Translations under genes and position numbers: made by a program
Shown here: positions 30,777-40,884 of the stretch, piece by piece
How the letters are laid out: each line of letters begins with the position of its first letter
How positions within the stretch are numbered: the stretch's first letter is position 1
From: Seongchinamella unica
GTDB taxonomy: Bacteria > Pseudomonadota > Gammaproteobacteria > Pseudomonadales > Halieaceae
Direction: 5' to 3'
NCBI RefSeq assembly: GCF_004354085.1
Contig: NZ_SMSE01000003.1
Location: 186,001 to 250,000 of the forward strand
Length of the DNA stretch: 64,000 nucleotides
The notes under the pieces: generated by a model
Database searches by the model: none
Seen by the model: the letters and a program-made list of their open reading frames with translations, nothing else
What the model was told of the DNA's origin: nothing

Positions 30777-30906
30777 TAATTATCGCTCCATGCTCTACGG
30801 CAAACTCTGGGCTATGGTAGCTTCTTGTGTCATGCACCGCTAACCCGATTCGGGGTAGAAAGCCCACGGCTGTATTATGCTGTTGATCTGCACAAGGAGC
30901 ACCGCG

Positions 30907-31287
30907 ATGATCGACCACCTGAGCATCTACGCCACCGACTACGAAACCACCCGGGGCTTCTACCGGAGGGTTTTTGCGCCCCTGGGCCACCGGCTGCAAA
31001 TGGAATTTGCCGACCCCGGCGACCAGCGTATGTGCGCGTTTGGCCCCCAGGGCAATCCGGCCTTCTGGGTGATCGAAGTCACGGCAGCGGCTCCCCCGCG
31101 GCACGTCGCCTTTTGCGCCCAATCCCGGGAGCAGGTCCGCGCCTTCCACCAGGCCGGCCTGGACGCTGGCGCCAGCGACAACGGGGCGCCTGGCCTGCGG
31201 CCTATGTATCACGAGCACTACTACGCTGCGTTCCTGATCGACCCCGACGGCAATAACATCGAGGCGGTATACCATCGCCCGGAATAA
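30907..31287 (+). CDS. VOC family protein (single-domain glyoxalase-like)
   Basis: The 126-residue product has one VOC module: MIDHLSIYATDYETTRGFYR with the first ligand histidine, and FLIDPDGNNIEAVYH with the C-terminal glutamate. Such proteins act as metal-dependent lyases or dioxygenases, or bind small hydrophobic ligands; the substrate is unknown. The start ATG has AAGGAG 8 nt ahead. A ten-codon upstream extension is rejected. Confidence 0.88.
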   Translation: MIDHLSIYATDYETTRGFYRRVFAPLGHRLQMEFADPGDQRMCAFGPQGNPAFWVIEVTAAAPPRHVAFCAQSREQVRAFHQAGLDAGASDNGAPGLRPMYHEHYYAAFLIDPDGNNIEAVYHRPE

Positions 31288-31372
31288 CCGTCTGCGGTGA
31301 ATCGTGTCATGGTCTCGAGCGCGTCGAGACGGTATATTTCTGGCCTCAACAACAAGCTGCCAGGAGAAATGA

Positions 31373-31948
31373 GTGAGTACAGTTATCGGTGGCGTGGACT
31401 ACGGCCCACTATTCCAGCTGATCGGCATGTGGCGCGGTGACAAGGGGCTGGATGTCGCCCCGGAGCCAGACGGCGACGACAAGCACGCCTACTACGATGA
31501 GATCGAATTCACCCCCGCCGGGGCTGCCGAAAACGCCGAGGAGCAGAACCTGGTTTGCGTCAAATACCACCAGCTGGTGCGCAAGCGTAACAACGGCAGG
31601 GTGTTTCACGACCAGATAGGGCACTGGATCTACGAACCAGCCACCGGCATGGTGGTCCATTCCCTCTCCATTCCCCGGGCCGTGGCGGTACTGGCGGGAG
31701 GCACCATGAACCAGAATGGGAAGGAAACCGTGTTCCAGGTGGAGGCAACCGCCGGCAGTCACACCTTTGGTATCCTCCAAAGCCCTTTTATGCTGGAAAA
31801 AGCCAAAACCACCGGGTTCAGTATGCGCCTGCGCATTGAGGGTGATGAGCTCAGTTATGAGGAAACCACCTCGCTGGACATCTATGGTCGCTCGGTTGAG
31901 CATACCGACGCCTGCAAACTGCAGCGCGTGATCTACGACTACGACTGA
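31373..31948 (+). CDS. Heme-binding beta-barrel (nitrobindin/FABP-like) protein
   Basis: The 191-residue product resembles the nitrobindin-like beta-barrel family: the opening LFQLIGMWRGDKGLDVAPEP corresponds to the family G-x-W-x-G signature, followed by alternating strands (YYDEIEF, LVCVKYHQ, HDQIGHWIYEPATGMVVHSL). In this family a histidine near the C-terminus binds ferric heme; a candidate is in SVEHTDACKLQR. The GTG start at 31373 has AGGAGA 5 nt ahead. The assignment is by pattern and moderate. Confidence 0.7.
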   Translation: MSTVIGGVDYGPLFQLIGMWRGDKGLDVAPEPDGDDKHAYYDEIEFTPAGAAENAEEQNLVCVKYHQLVRKRNNGRVFHDQIGHWIYEPATGMVVHSLSIPRAVAVLAGGTMNQNGKETVFQVEATAGSHTFGILQSPFMLEKAKTTGFSMRLRIEGDELSYEETTSLDIYGRSVEHTDACKLQRVIYDYD

Positions 31949-32153
31949 CTCCCGCCAGCCCAGCCCCAGCGACATTCTGCGGGCTTTACGGGGGCTGGAT
32001 TCCCTTATGTATTCGATGTAAACTTCCGCTCCCGAAAGGGCCGATAGACCGCGCTGATAGCGGCCATCGACTCCACTTATGGCCCGCGGCCAGGGCTTTG
32101 ACTACACTCATTGCCCGCACACCACCCCCACCAACCTGAGACAGGACATCGAT

Positions 32154-34301
32154 ATGATCTACCAGAGTGAGCAGCTCACGATCAAACGCCTGGACGGCGA
32201 CATCGCCGAGCTGAACTTCGACCTGCAGGGCGAATCCGTCAACAAATTCGACCACGCCACTGTCACCAGCCTTACCGCTGGCCTGGACGCACTGGAGGCA
32301 GAGAGCGGCATCAAGGGCCTGCTGGTCACCAGCGGCAAGCCGGTCTTTATTGTCGGTGCCGACATCACCGAATTCACCAGCCTGTTCGGCTCCAGCAAGG
32401 AAGAGATCAAGCCTTTTACCGGCGCCAACAACAAAAACTTCAATCGCATTGCCAGCCTGCCCTATCCCAGCGCGGTCGCCATTAACGGCTTCGCCATGGG
32501 CGGTGGACTGGAAGTCTGCCTGGCCTGTGACTTCCGTGTCATGAGCACCGCGGCCAAAATAGGGCTGCCCGAAACCAAGCTCGGCATTATCCCTGGGTGG
32601 GGTGGTACGGTACGCCTGCCACGTATCATTGGCGTCGACGAGGCGGTGATGTGGATGGCGACAGGCGCGGAAAAACGACCCGCCGATGCCATGAAAGCAG
32701 GCGCGGTGGACGCGGTTGCCAGCCCTGAGCAGCTGCGGGGTGTAACCCTGACCACTCTTCAGACCGCCATCGACGGCAAGCTGGACTACTGCGAGCGCCG
32801 CGTGCGCAAGCACGGCCCGCTGCCGCTGAATGACACTGAGGCGCTGATGACATTTTTCACCGTGAAATCCATGGTGGCCCAGCAGGCGGGCAAAAACTAT
32901 CCCGCTCCGGTCAAGGTGGTAGAGGTGATCGAACAGGCCCACAAGATGGGCCTGGAGGACGCACTGGATGTGGAGGCCGAGGCCTTCGCCGAACTGGCCA
33001 CCGGACCGGTTGCCGCGGCACTGGTCGGCGTATTCCTCAACGACCAGCTGCTTGGCAAGAAGGCCAGGGAGTGGGAGAAAAAGGCCGACAAGCCCATCGA
33101 AAGGGCTGCGGTCCTGGGGGCCGGCATCATGGGCGGCGGCATCGCCTACCAGAGCGCCTACAAGGGCACGCCCATCAAGATGAAGGACATCGCCCAGGAG
33201 GGCCTGGACCTGGGCCTGAAAGAGGCCAACAAGCTGCTGGCCAAGCGCGTTGATCGCGGCCGCATGACGGCTGCCCAGATGGGTGACATTCTTAACAGTA
33301 TCGACCCCACCCTGACCTACGGTGGCTTTGACAACGTCGACATCGTGGTGGAAGCGGTGGTCGAGAACCCCAAGGTGAAGCACGCGGTACTGGCGGAAAC
33401 CGAGAAGCAGATCGACAAGGACACGGTGCTGGCTTCCAACACCTCCACCATTTCCATCACCTACCTGGCACAAGCGCTGGAACGCCCGGAAAACTTCTGT
33501 GGTATGCACTTCTTCAACCCGGTACACGCCATGCCACTGGTTGAGGTCATCCGCGGCGAGAAAACCTCTGATAGCGCCATCGCCCGCACCGTGGCCTATG
33601 CCAACAAGATGGGCAAGAAGGCGGTGGTGGTGAATGATTGTCCCGGGTTCCTGGTCAACCGGGTACTGTTCCCCTACTTCGGCGGCTTCAACATGCTGCT
33701 GCGCGATGGCGCCGACTTCCAGGCCGTTGACAAGGTCATGGAGCGCTGGGGCTGGCCCATGGGCCCCGCCTACCTGATGGATGTGGTCGGCATCGACACT
33801 GGCGTACACGCGGCCAACGTGATGGCCGAGGGTTTCCCGGATCGCATGCAGCCAGACTTCAAGAGCGCCACCGAGATCATGTTCGAACTGGAGCGCTTCG
33901 GCCAGAAGAACGGCAAGGGTTTCTACGAATATGTTGAAGACAAGCGCGGCAAGCCGATAAAGACCGTCAACGAGGATGTCTACGGCATGATCGCTGACGT
34001 GGTGGGTGAGAAAACCGATTTCGACAAGGACGACATCATCATGCGGATGATGCTGCCGATGGCGATTGAAATGGCCCGCTGCGTGGAAGAAGGCATTGTT
34101 GGCACCCCCGCCGAAGCGGACCTCGCCCTGCTCTACGGCGTCGGTTTCCCGCCCTTCCGCGGCGGCATCTTCCGCTGGATGGATACCATCGGCCTGGCGG
34201 CCATCAAGGAAGCCTCGGACAAGTTCGCCCATCTCGGCAAGGCATACGAGCTGACCGAGCGGATGAACGAAATGCTGGCAAACAGCGAAACCTACTACTA
34301 G
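32154..34301 (+). CDS. fadB: Fatty-acid oxidation complex subunit alpha
   Basis: FadB carries enoyl-CoA hydratase and 3-hydroxyacyl-CoA dehydrogenase activities. The 715-residue product has the crotonase half with VTSGKPVFIVGADITEF and NGFAMGGGLEVCLACD, and the dehydrogenase half with the NAD motif VLGAGIMGGGIAYQSA near residue 318, HFFNPVHAMPLVEV with the catalytic His, and VVVNDCPGFLVNR. The start MIYQSEQLTIKRL at 32154 gives the usual 715 residues; 25 upstream codons are rejected. fadA follows 27 bp later. Confidence 0.97.
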   Translation: MIYQSEQLTIKRLDGDIAELNFDLQGESVNKFDHATVTSLTAGLDALEAESGIKGLLVTSGKPVFIVGADITEFTSLFGSSKEEIKPFTGANNKNFNRIASLPYPSAVAINGFAMGGGLEVCLACDFRVMSTAAKIGLPETKLGIIPGWGGTVRLPRIIGVDEAVMWMATGAEKRPADAMKAGAVDAVASPEQLRGVTLTTLQTAIDGKLDYCERRVRKHGPLPLNDTEALMTFFTVKSMVAQQAGKNYPAPVKVVEVIEQAHKMGLEDALDVEAEAFAELATGPVAAALVGVFLNDQLLGKKAREWEKKADKPIERAAVLGAGIMGGGIAYQSAYKGTPIKMKDIAQEGLDLGLKEANKLLAKRVDRGRMTAAQMGDILNSIDPTLTYGGFDNVDIVVEAVVENPKVKHAVLAETEKQIDKDTVLASNTSTISITYLAQALERPENFCGMHFFNPVHAMPLVEVIRGEKTSDSAIARTVAYANKMGKKAVVVNDCPGFLVNRVLFPYFGGFNMLLRDGADFQAVDKVMERWGWPMGPAYLMDVVGIDTGVHAANVMAEGFPDRMQPDFKSATEIMFELERFGQKNGKGFYEYVEDKRGKPIKTVNEDVYGMIADVVGEKTDFDKDDIIMRMMLPMAIEMARCVEEGIVGTPAEADLALLYGVGFPPFRGGIFRWMDTIGLAAIKEASDKFAHLGKAYELTERMNEMLANSETYY

Positions 34302-34313
34302 GCAACGGGCTAA

Positions 34314-35510
<1,197 letters not shown>

Positions 35511-35531
35511 TTCACGCCCCGTAACCATGCC

Positions 35532-35562
35532 AAAAGGCCCGCTGAACAGCGGGCCTTTTTTT
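35532..35562 (+). terminator. Intrinsic terminator after fadBA
   Basis: AAAAGGCCCGCTG (35532-35544) pairs with CAGCGGGCCTTTT (35547-35559) and is followed by further T residues. It lies 22 bp after the fadA stop. It ends the fadBA transcript and, with the A-run upstream, may work in both directions and serve the convergent yqcC-type gene. Confidence 0.88.
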
Positions 35563-35595
35563 GCCCGGCATCGGGTCAGGTAACCAGGTTTTCGC

Positions 35596-35916
35596 TCAGC
35601 CCGTCTGCGACAGTAACGCGTCAATAGACTCCAGTGACTGCAGCAATGCCTCGACCCCCATCTCACTGTCGCGGAAAAACTCTTCCGCCATCGGTGAAAT
35701 ACCGCAGCGCTCCGGCAATGGCTCTCCGGCTTCCAGCAGGCGGTAAATTGTCGGGATAAATACGAACTGCAGCCACTGTGGCAGGCTCAGGGTATCGACA
35801 CAGAACGGCTCGGTGGATGCCAGCGCCTGGCTGGAGGGCGGTATCTTGTCCCACAGGCCCAACTGGCGCAGTTGGGCCTCGATATCAATCAGTACTTCGG
35901 CAATCTCGGTGTGCAT
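35596..35916 (-). CDS. yqcC: YqcC family protein
   Basis: The 106-residue product shows the YqcC/DUF446 pattern: EIAEVLIDIEAQLRQLGLWD at the start, then STEPFCVDTLSLPQWLQFVFIP and LPERCGISPMAEEFF. The function of the family is unclear. It stands alone on the minus strand, convergent with fadA. Confidence 0.85.
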   Translation of the reverse strand: MHTEIAEVLIDIEAQLRQLGLWDKIPPSSQALASTEPFCVDTLSLPQWLQFVFIPTIYRLLEAGEPLPERCGISPMAEEFFRDSEMGVEALLQSLESIDALLSQTG

Positions 35917-35979
35917 GGATGCTCTCGCGCAATTCTCCCGCGCATTCTACCGGTATCAGTACCAAAGCAGGAGATGGTT

Positions 35980-36008
35980 TTGACCCGGCGCCAAAGGGCA
36001 GGTAATCT
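35980..36008 (+). promoter_or_regulatory. Promoter of the tRNA-Gly gene
   Basis: TTGACC (35980-35985), 17 bp, then TAATCT (36003-36008) form a sigma-70 promoter whose start falls about 6 bp before the tRNA 5' end. Confidence 0.7.
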
Positions 36009-36020
36009 GCGTCACACCTA

Positions 36021-36094
36021 GCGGGTGTAGTTCAATGGTAGAACGGCAGCTTCCCAAGCTGCATACGTGGGTTCGATTCCCATCACCCGCTCCA
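36021..36094 (+). tRNA. tRNA-Gly (anticodon CCC)
   Basis: The cloverleaf is complete: acceptor GCGGGTG/CACCCGC, D-arm with AGTTCAATGGTAGAAC, anticodon stem GCAGC/GCTGC enclosing loop TTCCCAA (anticodon CCC), T-arm GTGGGTTCGATTCCCAT, discriminator T, and an encoded CCA. It reads GGG codons. The last 19 nt plus 24 nt of downstream sequence recur 161 bp later. Confidence 0.95.
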
Positions 36095-36118
36095 ATTTAA
36101 AAGGGCCCCATCGGGGCT
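36076..36118 (+). repeat. 43-bp direct repeat, copy 1 (tRNA 3' end plus terminator)
   Basis: This copy begins in the T-arm (ATTCCCATCACCCGCTCCA) and runs through the terminator hairpin. It is identical over 43 bp to 36237-36279. The hairpin GGGGCCC-type stem (GCCCC ATC GGGGC, 36105-36117) followed by TCTTTT ends the tRNA transcript. Confidence 0.9.
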
Positions 36119-36124
36119 CTTTTA
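36102..36124 (+). terminator. Intrinsic terminator of the tRNA-Gly gene
   Basis: AGGGCCCCATCGGGGCTCTTTT forms a GCCCC/GGGGC stem with a 3-nt loop followed by a T-rich tail. A second copy of the hairpin lies in the downstream repeat at 36263-36285. Confidence 0.8.
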
Positions 36125-36236
36125 CATTGGATGGGGTGATGTGGATGAGAATCCACGTCGGGTTCGACAAATCGGCAGGACAGCCGATTTGAACGCCGCA
36201 GGCGCCCGCAGGGTGAGCGCCAGGATGGCGCGAATT
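36119..36236 (+). other. Structured insert between the two tRNA-Gly 3'-end copies
   Basis: These 118 bp hold no open frame of note but several perfect foldbacks: GTGGAT/ATCCAC with a 4-nt loop (36141-36156), CAAATCGGC/GCCGATTTG with a 6-nt loop (36168-36191), and alternative GGCGC/GCGCC pairings at 36201-36231. A GGGTTCGA T-loop-like motif sits at 36160-36167. If the first terminator is read through, a structured small RNA bounded by a second terminator could form. Confidence 0.6.
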
Positions 36237-36279
36237 ATTCCCATCACCCGCTCCAATTTAAAAGGGCCCCATCGGGGCT
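36237..36279 (+). repeat. 43-bp direct repeat, copy 2
   Basis: Identical over 43 bp to 36076-36118, including the last 19 nt of the tRNA gene with CCA and the terminator hairpin, which is again followed by T residues. The copy lacks the rest of a tRNA, so it is not a second gene. Confidence 0.9.
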
Positions 36280-36293
36280 TTTCTTGTTGGACT

Positions 36294-36686
36294 CTAGGCC
36301 GCCAGCACCTGCCACGCGATCGCAACGATGCCGTACAAGCCGATAAAATAGAACAGCGGTCGAATCATTGGCCAGCCGAAGGCATACACTATCGCGTGCG
36401 CCACCCGGGCATAAAAGAACAAACTGGCCGCCATCACGGTAGTGCCATTGGACACACCGGCAGCCTGAGCCACCAGCACCACGATCGCAAACATCACCAG
36501 GTTTTCCTGCATATTGGCGGTAAGTCGCTGCAGGCGCAGGCGCAGTACCGAGGGTTCGGGGAGGTTGTCGCGGCTGCCCGCCTGCGCCAGCAGGCCATTC
36601 TGGGCAATGGCGAGGCCAGCCTGGGCCAGGATGATGACCAGGAAAAGCAGGGTACTGTAGACCAGCATTGAGAGTTCGACAGACAT
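36294..36686 (-). CDS. MAPEG family membrane protein
   Basis: The 130-residue product is a four-helix membrane protein of the MAPEG (eicosanoid and glutathione metabolism) family. Key stretches are LQRLTANMQENLVMFAIVVL, FFYARVAHAIVYAFGWPMIR and FYFIGLYGIVAIAWQ. The start MSVELSMLVYSTLL is chosen because GGAGAA precedes it; 16 upstream codons are rejected. In bacteria the substrate is generally unknown; glutathione transferase or peroxidase activity is possible. Confidence 0.88.
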   Translation of the reverse strand: MSVELSMLVYSTLLFLVIILAQAGLAIAQNGLLAQAGSRDNLPEPSVLRLRLQRLTANMQENLVMFAIVVLVAQAAGVSNGTTVMAASLFFYARVAHAIVYAFGWPMIRPLFYFIGLYGIVAIAWQVLAA

Positions 36687-36812
36687 ATTATTTTCTCCAT
36701 CTTGTGGTTTGTCGTGCCCCAAGTATGCCCTCATCGTTCGCCGTGTAAATCTGTTCCTCGGGTCACCTGTTGGCGTAAGCTGGTCACTTTACAGCAATGA
36801 TGGATAGCCCCC

Positions 36813-37451
36813 ATGCGCGTCATGTCGGTCAACATTGCCCGGGTTCGTGAAATACAGTTTCGCGGAGAAAGTCATAAGACCGGCATTTTCAAGGAACCGG
36901 TAACGGATGCTGTGTCTGTCAGCGCGCTCGGCCTGCAGGGCGACCGACAATGCGACCTGCTCAACCATGGCGGCGAGCACAAGGCGGTCTATGGGTTTGC
37001 CCTCGAACACTATGGACACTGGCGGGAAACCCTGGACCAGCCGGGCCTGGGGCCCGGTGCCTTTGGCGAAAACCTGACTATCAGCGGGCTTAATGAGGAT
37101 ACCGTTTGCATTGGCGATCAGCTCGCCATCGGCTCGGTGCGACTGGAAGTGAGCCAGCCGCGGGTGCCCTGTTTCAAACTGGGAGTGGCACTGGATGATG
37201 ACCGTGCGCCAGCCCTGTTTACCCGGCATTTTTACACCGGCGTTTACTTCCGGGTCATCGAGGAGGGTGACCTGAAACGGGGCGATAAGGTTGAGGTCAC
37301 GGGCCGACACCCCGCCGGGCTCAGTGTTCACCGGCTGTTCCGGGCATTTTACGATCGGGATTATCCGGACCGCAACGCCCTGCTGGCTGAGGCAATGAAA
37401 CTCGATGTGCTGGCCCCGGAATGGCAGCACAAGCTGCGCACCCGACGCTGA
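36813..37451 (+). CDS. MOSC domain-containing protein (YiiM-like)
   Basis: The 212-residue product belongs to the MOSC (molybdenum cofactor sulfurase C-terminal) group: LGLQGDRQCDLLNHGGEHKAVYG, FGENLTISGL and the conserved cysteine in QPRVPCFKL, followed by a C-terminal extension typical of YiiM. Such proteins bind molybdenum cofactor and may reduce N-hydroxylated compounds. The ATG at 36813 or an internal ATG three codons later could be the start. It is convergent with dinG. Confidence 0.9.
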   Translation: MRVMSVNIARVREIQFRGESHKTGIFKEPVTDAVSVSALGLQGDRQCDLLNHGGEHKAVYGFALEHYGHWRETLDQPGLGPGAFGENLTISGLNEDTVCIGDQLAIGSVRLEVSQPRVPCFKLGVALDDDRAPALFTRHFYTGVYFRVIEEGDLKRGDKVEVTGRHPAGLSVHRLFRAFYDRDYPDRNALLAEAMKLDVLAPEWQHKLRTRR

Positions 37452-37458
37452 GGCCGGC

Positions 37459-39585
37459 TCAGGCCAGTTCGCGCCTGAACGGCGGCAGGGAATCGAGAAT
37501 CGCGCGGCCGTAACGCTTGCTGATAATGCGCCGGTCCAGCAGGGTCACCCGCCCGGTGTCGGTTTCGGTGCGCAGCAATCGGCCCGCCGCCTGCACCAGA
37601 CGCAGTGCGGCGTCGGGTACGCTGATTTCCATAAACGGATTCCGGCCCTGCGACTCGACCCACTCCGCCAAAGCCGCTTCCAGTGGACTGTCTGGCACCG
37701 CGAAGGGGATCTTGGCAATCACCACGTGGCGGCAGTAATCCCCGGGCAAATCCACCCCCTCGGCAAAACTGGCAAGACCGAAGATCACGCTGCCTTTACC
37801 CGCATCAATCCGTTCCCGGTGCCGCCTGAGGATTTCCTGTTTGCTGTAATCGCCCTGCATCAGGATACGATCAGCCATGCCACCGGCAACCCCCTGGTAA
37901 ACATCCAGCATCTGGCGCCGGGATGAGAAAAGCACCAGCGCCCCTTCCGCGGGATCCAGCAACTGCGGCAGTCGATCGACAATGGCCGCCGTGTGCGCCT
38001 GGGCATCCCCCGGCTCGCTGTCCAGTTGTGGCACGGAGAATACCGCGTTGGCATAGTCGAAAGGACTGGCCACCTGTTTGTAATTGGCGTCCCGGGGCGA
38101 GCCGGAATGCAGGATAAAACGCTCGAAGGAATTAAGCGCGGTGATGGTTGCGGAGGTGATGATCACGCCCGCCGCGCGCTGCCACAGATTCTCCGTGAGT
38201 ATCTCCTCCGCCAGCACCGGGCTGCTGCGCAGGTCAAAGCCGTACTGGCCATCGCCGGTGAGCATGGTAATCCAGCGCGCCACCGGCGGAGTCGCAGCTT
38301 CTCCACCCTCGGCATAGGCCTGCCACAGCGCCAGCGCTCCCTCCGCCCGGCCCAGCATACCGCCCAGATTTATGTGCCAGGTTTCAATCTCGGATTTGTC
38401 CAGGCCACTGAAGTCGTCATCCAGTGCGTCCTCCAGCACGGCTTCCATTCGCGACAGGGCGCCGACCAGGTTCTGGAACTGGCTGGCCAGGCTCTGGGCC
38501 ACGCGCTGCAGGTTTTCCGGCACCACCCCGTGCTCAAAACGCAGCTGGGGATCATCCCGCTGCCCTTCCGGGTCCACACCCTCGAACAACCGGGCGACCA
38601 GCTGCTCGGCGTTCTGCAGGCTGGCCACGGTCTCGTCCATTTCTGCTGGCAACTTCTGCAGCAGGCGCTCAAGGGAATCCAGCTGCCCCAACAGGGGCGC
38701 GCCCTGGGCCAGGGCCTTCTTGCTGTCCTGCACCCAGGCTGTCGTTGTATGGAGCCGACAAAAACTGGAAAAGTGGGCGAGGGCCTTGTCCGGCAGGTGG
38801 TGGCCCTCGTCGAAAATATAAATGCTGTCTTCCGGCGGCGAGAGTATTGCGCCGCCACCCAACGCCAGGTCGGCCAGGGTCAGGTCGTGGTTAGTGACGA
38901 TGATATCGGCGTTCTGTAATTCATCCCTTGCCTTGAAAAAACTGCACTGGGAGATGTTGGGACAGCGGCGGCCGGTGCATTGGGCATGATCGGTCGTGAC
39001 CGGATACCAGACCTCTTCGGCAATCGTGTCGGGCCAGTTGTCCCGGTCACCATCCCACTGGCCCCTGCCCAGCGCATCGATCATGCCGTGATACACCGGC
39101 ATAGCCTCGACCGGGGATGCCGCGGAGACGTCCTCCGGATACAGGGCCAGCATGCTGGTCTCGCCCTGCCCTTCCGCCAGCAGCCGGTCGAGTTTCGACA
39201 GACAGACATAGCGGCGCCGGCCCTTGGCCAGGGCATAGCTAAACTCCAGACCGCTGTGATGCTTGATATCCGGCAGGTCCTTGTGGATGAACTGTTCCTG
39301 CAGGGCGATAGTCGCGGTAGCCACGATCAGGCGCTTGTCCAGGGCCAGGGCCATGGGAATAGCCGTTACTGCATAGGCGATGGTTTTGCCAGTACCGGTG
39401 CCCGCCTCGATGACGCAGACCGCCGGCTCCTTCACCGGCCCTTCACCCGGCCCGGGGATCCGGGCCAGGGTGTTGGCGATTTCAGCAATCATCTGCCGCT
39501 GGCCCCAGCGCGGGGTCAGCTGCTTGCTCTCCATCAGCGCGTTGTAGGCCTCGCGAATGGTGTCCTTGAGTTCGTCAGTCAGCAA
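37459..39585 (-). CDS. dinG: ATP-dependent DNA helicase DinG
   Basis: DinG is an SF2 5'-3' helicase with a [4Fe-4S] cluster that unwinds R-loops and damaged structures. The 708-residue product has Walker A EAGTGTGKT (60-68), cluster cysteines in YVCLSK and QCTGRRCPNISQC, the DEGH box in YIFDEGHHLPDKAL, and C-terminal motifs FGLASFAEGVDLPG and VQAAGRLLRTETDTG. It lies 7 bp after the acyltransferase gene on the same strand. Confidence 0.96.
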   Translation of the reverse strand: MLTDELKDTIREAYNALMESKQLTPRWGQRQMIAEIANTLARIPGPGEGPVKEPAVCVIEAGTGTGKTIAYAVTAIPMALALDKRLIVATATIALQEQFIHKDLPDIKHHSGLEFSYALAKGRRRYVCLSKLDRLLAEGQGETSMLALYPEDVSAASPVEAMPVYHGMIDALGRGQWDGDRDNWPDTIAEEVWYPVTTDHAQCTGRRCPNISQCSFFKARDELQNADIIVTNHDLTLADLALGGGAILSPPEDSIYIFDEGHHLPDKALAHFSSFCRLHTTTAWVQDSKKALAQGAPLLGQLDSLERLLQKLPAEMDETVASLQNAEQLVARLFEGVDPEGQRDDPQLRFEHGVVPENLQRVAQSLASQFQNLVGALSRMEAVLEDALDDDFSGLDKSEIETWHINLGGMLGRAEGALALWQAYAEGGEAATPPVARWITMLTGDGQYGFDLRSSPVLAEEILTENLWQRAAGVIITSATITALNSFERFILHSGSPRDANYKQVASPFDYANAVFSVPQLDSEPGDAQAHTAAIVDRLPQLLDPAEGALVLFSSRRQMLDVYQGVAGGMADRILMQGDYSKQEILRRHRERIDAGKGSVIFGLASFAEGVDLPGDYCRHVVIAKIPFAVPDSPLEAALAEWVESQGRNPFMEISVPDAALRLVQAAGRLLRTETDTGRVTLLDRRIISKRYGRAILDSLPPFRRELA

Positions 39586-39592
39586 GGCCGGG

Positions 39593-40741
39593 TCAGTCGT
39601 CCGCCCGGTCCAGCTTGCTCACCACGGCATTGGCATAGATGGCCAGGGCGTGCGGGCGGTGCTCTTCCGGCAGGGCATTGATGCGCTGCTCAAACTCCTC
39701 GCGGCTGCAGTCGCCCTCCTCCAGGTAGAGGTTTTCCGGCTTGGGGGCGTGATCGCCGTAGAGCATGTCGTAGGCGTAAAGGTTAGTGGGGTGCAGACAG
39801 TACTGGTCTATCACCTGCCGGTCGATCTCCGCAGCAACCTCATCGGCGTTGGCGAACTCGCTGCCCAGCGGGCTACCGAACGACACATGCACCCGGCCCT
39901 TGTTACCGGCAATCCCCTGGCCGATGGAGGTAACATCCTCCTGCTCGCCTTTCTGGTAAGTGCCGGTGCTGGCCAACTGGTACAACTCCTTCGCCTTGAG
40001 CCCATCGCAGGGATCCAGTTCGTAGGCAATCGCCACCGGGACGATACCCAGACTGGCAATATGCTCGCCGAAGGACTGGGTCGCCTTGTCGCGGCTCATT
40101 CCCAGCATCTTGATCACCGCGGGCTCGGTTCGATCCATGCCGTCCTTGGCCCGACCCTCTCGCTGGGCAATCCAGATGGGGGCATTTTCCTCCAGCAGTG
40201 AATGCTGAATGTAACTGGCGAGTTTTTTTGACGCCGCCAGTAATTCCCGCGGTCCGCTGACCGAGCGCTTGACGATAAAACTCTTGTTCAGTCGCATCAG
40301 GTCAGCCACCCAGGGCTTGGTGAGCAGATTATCGCCAATGGCGATACGCACCGTCTGGTGACCGCCGAGGTGCAGCGCGTAATTGGTAAACGCCGGGTCC
40401 ATGGCGATGTCGCGATGATTGCTCATAAACAGGTAGGCGCGGGAACTGTCCAGCGCGTCCAGCCCGGACACGGAGAGACCGCCACTGGTGTTCTCGATCA
40501 TGCTTTGCAGATAGCCCTTGATGACCATCTGCATCTGGTGAACATCATTAACGCCGCGCAACTGGCGGCCCAGTTTCATCCGCACCAACCAGCGGGCAAA
40601 ACCGGGCAGGATGCGGTAGAGCCTCTGCAGGCGCAGCATCGCCAGCGAGTCCAGTAGCTCGGGATCCCTCAGCAGTCTGGCGAGCACCTCGGGCACTTCC
40701 CCATCACGGTAGGGGCGAATATCGACAAAGGGATCGCTCAA
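39593..40741 (-). CDS. PlsC-type (1-acyl-glycerol-3-phosphate) acyltransferase family protein
   Basis: The product is 382 residues from a TTG at 40739-40741, which has GAGG 8 nt ahead and gives the natural opening SDPFVDIRPYRDGEVP; a GTG 17 codons upstream is possible. The acyltransferase core reads LFMSNHRDIAMDPAF: the H-to-D spacing is five rather than the usual four residues, with an aspartate also at H+2. Further motifs are IWIAQREGRAKDG and IVPVAIAYELDP. The likely role is phospholipid or storage-lipid acyl transfer at the membrane face. Substrate is unassigned. Confidence 0.78.
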   Translation of the reverse strand: MSDPFVDIRPYRDGEVPEVLARLLRDPELLDSLAMLRLQRLYRILPGFARWLVRMKLGRQLRGVNDVHQMQMVIKGYLQSMIENTSGGLSVSGLDALDSSRAYLFMSNHRDIAMDPAFTNYALHLGGHQTVRIAIGDNLLTKPWVADLMRLNKSFIVKRSVSGPRELLAASKKLASYIQHSLLEENAPIWIAQREGRAKDGMDRTEPAVIKMLGMSRDKATQSFGEHIASLGIVPVAIAYELDPCDGLKAKELYQLASTGTYQKGEQEDVTSIGQGIAGNKGRVHVSFGSPLGSEFANADEVAAEIDRQVIDQYCLHPTNLYAYDMLYGDHAPKPENLYLEEGDCSREEFEQRINALPEEHRPHALAIYANAVVSKLDRADD

Positions 40742-40884
40742 GCGGGAAACCTCGGATGGGAAAGCGCCACACCTTACCCAAAATACTGCCACGAGTCATC
40801 ACCGGGACGCATCGACGCTGACTTGCCCTGGCCTTTCTGCTAATCTTCGCCCGCATTTAAAAACCTGACACCTCTGGAGGATTT

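Noticed and set aside
36231-36260. A second tRNA-Gly gene at the downstream repeat
   Set aside because: Only the last 19 nt of the tRNA are repeated. The acceptor 5' strand, D-arm and anticodon arm are missing.
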